A stretch of DNA of 7,202 nt from PMNU01 sp035479375 (GTDB lineage Bacteria > Patescibacteriota > Saccharimonadia > Saccharimonadales > UBA4665): the NCBI GenBank assembly GCA_035479375.1, contig DATIIT010000022.1, positions 1 through 7,202 on the forward strand, in the 5' to 3' direction. Both the position numbers and the translations under genes were made by a program. Of the stretch, positions 4,264 to 7,202 are shown one piece after another (the first letter of the stretch is position 1; each line of letters opens with the position of its first letter). Under the pieces are notes generated by a model. It did no database searches. It worked only from the letters and a program-made list of their open reading frames with translations, and was not told the DNA's origin.

Positions 4264-7202
4264 CTAGGCGGCGGGTGCGGCCTTTGTGGCGGCCTCTGTG
4301 CGGGCCTCCCACTCTTCCAGGGTGTACATCTGGAGGCCGAGGATGGCGTAGTTTACACGGTAGAAGCCGTCGGCGCCAGTAACCACTGCCTCAGGGTGCG
4401 ATTCCAGCAAGTCCTGCGCCATAACCCCAATGTAGACTTGGTCGCTCCAGAGGTATTGGAAGCGGTAGAGCTGGATGCTGCCAGCCATGCCCACCGGCGC
4501 GATGTTGCGCTTGACGCGGCGGTCTGAGGCGTTGGCTGTGGCCTGCGCCATTTGCGCCGCCATGGTGGAAGCGTACTCGCGTTGTTTTTCCACCCACCCT
4601 TGCTGGGTGCGGCTGAATTCGATTTGCTGTTGGACTGTCATAGGTTGGCCGGCATTGGGGTTGGCAATCGGTATGACGTTGCCGAAGTTGTGGGGGTCCG
4701 GCCCAAGCATCATCGCCGGCTGCAGGGCACCACTGTCCTGGCTCATCACACGCCGCTTCAGGATATCTGCCAGCTGTGGGCTGGCCGGGTTGGCGTGCTT
4801 GCGGTCGATGTCCACCAACTGGTCCAAAAGCGCGTCCCTGGCCTGTTCGGTTTGCAGCACGGCGGCTTGCTCTGCGGTGAGCGGGCTGCCGGCCGGGACG
4901 GCCCGGGCGGTGTCCAGTGTTGACTGCCGGATGACCGGGTTGGACAAAGCGGGAATTGCCGCTTCGGCTGCCTGCGATGCGGCCAGGTTGGCGTTGGCCT
5001 GCTGCACATCCCTTGTCAACTGCGGTGCTATGGCCTCCAGGGCCTCATGGCGGCCGTTCATGATTGAGCCGTGGCCACTGCCATAACCGGCTTCGCGCCG
5101 CATACCGATGGCTTCGTTTTCGGTAACCAAATTCCCCAACGGGTTTGCTGCTGTGGCGGCTGCAGCAGATGTCTGCCCTCGCCTAGCCCCCACTTGGTAG
5201 CGGCCAAACGACCGCTCCACTTGCCCCTGCAAGCCGCCAAACCCAACGCCAGCGCGGTCACCACGTTCGCCATTCGATTTTAGCGCCCGTGTAACGTCCA
5301 CTGAAGTCATAAGGCCATCCTGCATGAGGCTGACACCATCGCCGATCATCTCCTCCCAGTTGTCTTGGACGTTCTCACCGGTTTCATCAGTGTACGAAGT
5401 CTTGGAGGCGCCGAGTGCTTTGTATGCCGCCACACGGGTCACGCCGGAGCCAAGTTGGCCAATGTTGTCACGTATTGAGCCCAAGGCGGCACTGGCGCGC
5501 CGCTCTGCTTCGGCTGCGCCGAATTGGGGAGTTGCTGCAGCAGTGTATTCACGCAGGAAGCGCTCGTCAGTCATGCCGCGGGCAAGCGCAAGTTTCATGG
5601 CGAGGTCGTCGCCGGCGGCGCGGCCGTCGTCACGCTTGAGTGCCTCTGCCGCCTCGTGTTGCAAGTGCCCGGACTCGGCGGCTTCATAGCGCATACGGGC
5701 AATATTACCAGCGCGGCCCGGCAGCAGCGCTTGCAAGCCACCCTTGTCGGCCATCTGGCCGCGGCGGAGCATCTCTACGGCAGTCCCCGCTGGCCCGCGG
5801 AACCTTCTTGTACCATTCACAGCTTCTTGTGTGCGCCGCTTCATGCTCTTGGAGGCGTAGTTGTTCAGGCCCTTGCGCGCCTTATCCGTAACGGCTGCAG
5901 TGGCGTTGCCGATGTTGCCGCTGACCTTGTCGATTGTCTTAAACGTCTTCCAGAACAGCCCAAAGACCGCGCCCAAAATACCCAGCGCGACAACAATGTG
6001 GCCGTTTACGTAAGCCAGCTTTGCGCCTTCTTCGCCGGCTTGCATGATCGCTGCCATCGTCGGTACAGACAACAAGATTGTCCCGGTCAGCCCGAGCCAA
6101 AAATCGAGGATCTTTTTAAACACCAAAGAGAGCGCCAGCACGAGCGACGCCGACATAATAAGTATTTCGGCTACGACGTCGCGGGCCTCAATAAGGAAGA
6201 ACGCCGACGCCCCGGCCAAGAAGAGCGACAGCATAAGCGCGGCAATACCGCCAAGGCCCAACAGCGCCAGTGCCGCCACACCAACTGCCACGCTGGTTGC
6301 CAGCAGCTGCGGGATGAGCAGCGCAATCGTAATGTTGCCGGCGGTGTTGCCAAGCCCCGGGTCGATGCGCGAAAACGGCGCGGCAATAATGCTCTGCACC
6401 GCCCCGGCGGCGTCATTGGAGGCGTTATACCCCCAGTCCTGGATATTCCACATAAACGCCATCAACAAAATGATGACCGGCAATTTTGGAAGCAGATGTT
6501 TAATGTCCAGCGCGCTGAAGATGTCCAGGCCGAGGATCTGGGACAGCAGCATGAGCAGCCCGACAACAAGCAGCACGCCGTACCCGATGTTGCGGAATGC
6601 CGCCCACGCAACAAAGAACGCATTGCCGGCCCGTGAAGTGTTGTCGTCATTAAATATAGAGTTCGTGTCAATTTTGATGGCACTAAGCACGCCATCCGTC
6701 AGGCCGCTGACCGCGTCTTTTAAGACGTTGATGCCGGCGCATATCCACCAGTTTAGCTCGGTAAATTTGACGTTGTCACAGACGCCTGGCTGGTTGGCGC
6801 CGGCTTGCTGGAGTACCTGGGCCGAGAAACTGCCGTCGGTGATCTTGCCTGCGGTCGCAGTAATCGTGGCGGAGTTGCCAGACCAGATATTGCCATTCGT
6901 CGCCTTACAGTTTGAGGCGCTTAAGGTGAGGTTGCCAGCGCCCACCATCAACACGAACCCGCCGTCTGCGGCGGTGGTGGTGGCGATGTCGCCGTCGGCA
7001 CTGCCGTCAATGCGCGTGACGGTGACGACCGCATTGGGGCATGGGCCGTTGTTTTGGCCATCAGACCAGGTTAATTTACCCTGTACCCGTCCCTGCCCGG
7101 CGTCAGCATAATAGTTGCCATTAATCACCACCCCCCCGTTTGGGCACGGGTAGTTGGCGGTGGGTGCTGGGTCGGCATTGGCGCCAGGACAGCCGGGGGG
7201 GG
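4264..7202 (-). CDS. VirB6/TrbL-like channel protein with Ig-like ectodomain and C-terminal S74 chaperone domain, 5' end outside window
   Basis: This is a polytopic inner-membrane component of the T4SS channel. The frame is open to the right edge; the GTG at 7131 is only the first start-like codon and lacks a proper ribosome site, while coherent sequence with two more Cys precedes it, so the N-terminus and probable signal peptide are missing. Counting from that GTG (955 residues): 12-105 is a beta-rich domain (TTTAADGGFVLMVG, NLTLSASNC) like CnaB or carboxypeptidase-regulatory domains. C31, C75, C118 and C131 lie in this exported part. About seven membrane segments follow (183-200, 211-229, 267-290, 293-313, 319-338, 345-364, 378-394), with the ARDVV...LDFW arrangement of TrbL/VirB6. 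A basic stretch (416-445) marks the inside. Residues 460-830 are soluble and unrecognised. Residues 831-868 are helical and Gln-rich. Residues 869-945 match peptidase S74 (SDRRVKRNI, YIGVMAQDL, VNYAILGL). Stop is TAG. It lies 67 nt before prgI. Confidence 0.9.
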   Translation of the reverse strand, partial: PPGCPGANADPAPTANYPCPNGGVVINGNYYADAGQGRVQGKLTWSDGQNNGPCPNAVVTVTRIDGSADGDIATTTAADGGFVLMVGAGNLTLSASNCKATNGNIWSGNSATITATAGKITDGSFSAQVLQQAGANQPGVCDNVKFTELNWWICAGINVLKDAVSGLTDGVLSAIKIDTNSIFNDDNTSRAGNAFFVAWAAFRNIGYGVLLVVGLLMLLSQILGLDIFSALDIKHLLPKLPVIILLMAFMWNIQDWGYNASNDAAGAVQSIIAAPFSRIDPGLGNTAGNITIALLIPQLLATSVAVGVAALALLGLGGIAALMLSLFLAGASAFFLIEARDVVAEILIMSASLVLALSLVFKKILDFWLGLTGTILLSVPTMAAIMQAGEEGAKLAYVNGHIVVALGILGAVFGLFWKTFKTIDKVSGNIGNATAAVTDKARKGLNNYASKSMKRRTQEAVNGTRRFRGPAGTAVEMLRRGQMADKGGLQALLPGRAGNIARMRYEAAESGHLQHEAAEALKRDDGRAAGDDLAMKLALARGMTDERFLREYTAAATPQFGAAEAERRASAALGSIRDNIGQLGSGVTRVAAYKALGASKTSYTDETGENVQDNWEEMIGDGVSLMQDGLMTSVDVTRALKSNGERGDRAGVGFGGLQGQVERSFGRYQVGARRGQTSAAAATAANPLGNLVTENEAIGMRREAGYGSGHGSIMNGRHEALEAIAPQLTRDVQQANANLAASQAAEAAIPALSNPVIRQSTLDTARAVPAGSPLTAEQAAVLQTEQARDALLDQLVDIDRKHANPASPQLADILKRRVMSQDSGALQPAMMLGPDPHNFGNVIPIANPNAGQPMTVQQQIEFSRTQQGWVEKQREYASTMAAQMAQATANASDRRVKRNIAPVGMAGSIQLYRFQYLWSDQVYIGVMAQDLLESHPEAVVTGADGFYRVNYAILGLQMYTLEEWEARTEAATKAAPAA
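4267..4527 (-). other. Peptidase S74 (intramolecular chaperone auto-processing) domain
   Basis: This segment encodes the last 87 residues of the VirB6-like protein. It begins with SDRRVK: Ser869 and Lys874 are five residues apart, like the Ser911/Lys916 pair of endosialidase NF. The family core follows: LYRFQYLW, YIGVMAQDLLESHPEAV, GFYRVNYAILGL and YTLEEW. In phage tailspikes this domain helps trimer folding and then cuts itself off before the Ser. Cleavage here would release an 87-residue fragment. The match is by motif; activity in this setting is inferred. Confidence 0.85.
5940..6585 (-). other. Membrane core of the VirB6-like protein
   Basis: This region encodes residues about 183-397, containing roughly seven hydrophobic segments. 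The soluble N-terminal domain (7131 side) lies before it, and the strongly basic KARK...KSMKRR stretch lies just after it. By the positive-inside rule the N-terminal domain is outside and the long C-terminal half is in the cytoplasm. Segment boundaries are by eye, to within about five residues. Confidence 0.7.
7131..7137 (-). repeat. G7 homopolymer inside the VirB6-like gene
   Basis: Seven G on the coding strand encode Gly-Gly in the sequence N-G-G-V-V. A second run, eight C on the coding strand (7195-7202), forms the very edge of the window. The two are about 60 bases apart, both in the exported N-terminal part of the protein. Either could slip in replication or sequencing. Confidence 0.5.

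Noticed and set aside
4267..4527. S74 domain as a prophage gene next to the cluster
   Set aside because: It is in the same uninterrupted frame as the membrane core, with no start, ribosome site or phage gene around it, so it is part of the VirB6-like protein.
5524..7111. Two long plus-strand open frames (5524-6636 and 6044-7111) opposite the VirB6-like gene
   Set aside because: They are antisense to a clearly coding frame with membrane and S74 motifs, overlap each other, and encode compositionally odd sequence with no recognisable domain. GC-rich codon use opens such frames.
7129..7131. GTG at 7131 as the true start of the VirB6-like protein
   Set aside because: The frame stays open to the window edge with protein-like, Cys-containing sequence, no spaced Shine-Dalgarno precedes the GTG, and an exported domain would need a signal peptide upstream.
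1..7202. Alternative genetic code (UGA as Gly) as in some CPR lineages
   Set aside because: No in-frame TGA is needed in any of the four genes, and TAA and TAG end the three visible 3' ends. The standard code explains everything.

Overview
The window is a fragment of a type IV secretion/conjugation-type gene cluster, entirely on the minus strand. It is read from the right edge to the left: a polytopic VirB6/TrbL-like channel protein (5' end outside the window), a PrgI-family inner-membrane protein, a protein resembling the N-terminal part of VirB4 but with no ATPase motifs, and a VirB4 ATPase (3' end outside the window). Almost every base is coding. The only gaps are 67 nt between the VirB6-like and PrgI genes and about 40 nt between PrgI and the next gene. 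The last two genes overlap by one base (TAATG), which suggests translational coupling. I see no tRNA, rRNA, CRISPR array, insertion sequence or origin, and the plus strand carries only shadow frames.

The organism is most likely a member of the Patescibacteria (CPR), with Candidatus Saccharibacteria as the best guess. PrgI with a long extension, an extra VirB4-N-like protein, a compact VirB4 and a large VirB6/TrbL protein fit, from memory, the T4SS-like clusters of that group. The DNA looks GC-rich (roughly 55-60% by eye). All frames read through with the standard code, and the visible stops are TAA, TAA and TAG. No marker gene is present, so the lineage is an inference; a Gram-positive-type integrative element is the main alternative.

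The proteins should work as one membrane machine. The VirB6-like protein and PrgI form the inner-membrane part, VirB4 supplies ATP hydrolysis from the cytoplasmic face, and the VirB4-N-like protein probably docks on one of them. Three of the four proteins carry low-complexity Pro/Gln/Ala/Gly/Met segments.

The most unusual object is the VirB6-like protein. It has an extracellular Ig-like (CnaB or carboxypeptidase-regulatory-like) domain with several cysteines, about seven membrane segments, a roughly 400-residue soluble region of unknown function, a probable coiled coil, and at its C-terminus an intramolecular chaperone/auto-protease domain of the peptidase S74 type. That last domain is best known from phage tailspikes, and its Ser-Lys catalytic pair is intact. 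Control signals visible are a -10 box placed so close to the prgI start that the transcript would be leaderless, and a better-scoring internal promoter-like site near the 3' end of prgI that shares an 11-mer with it.
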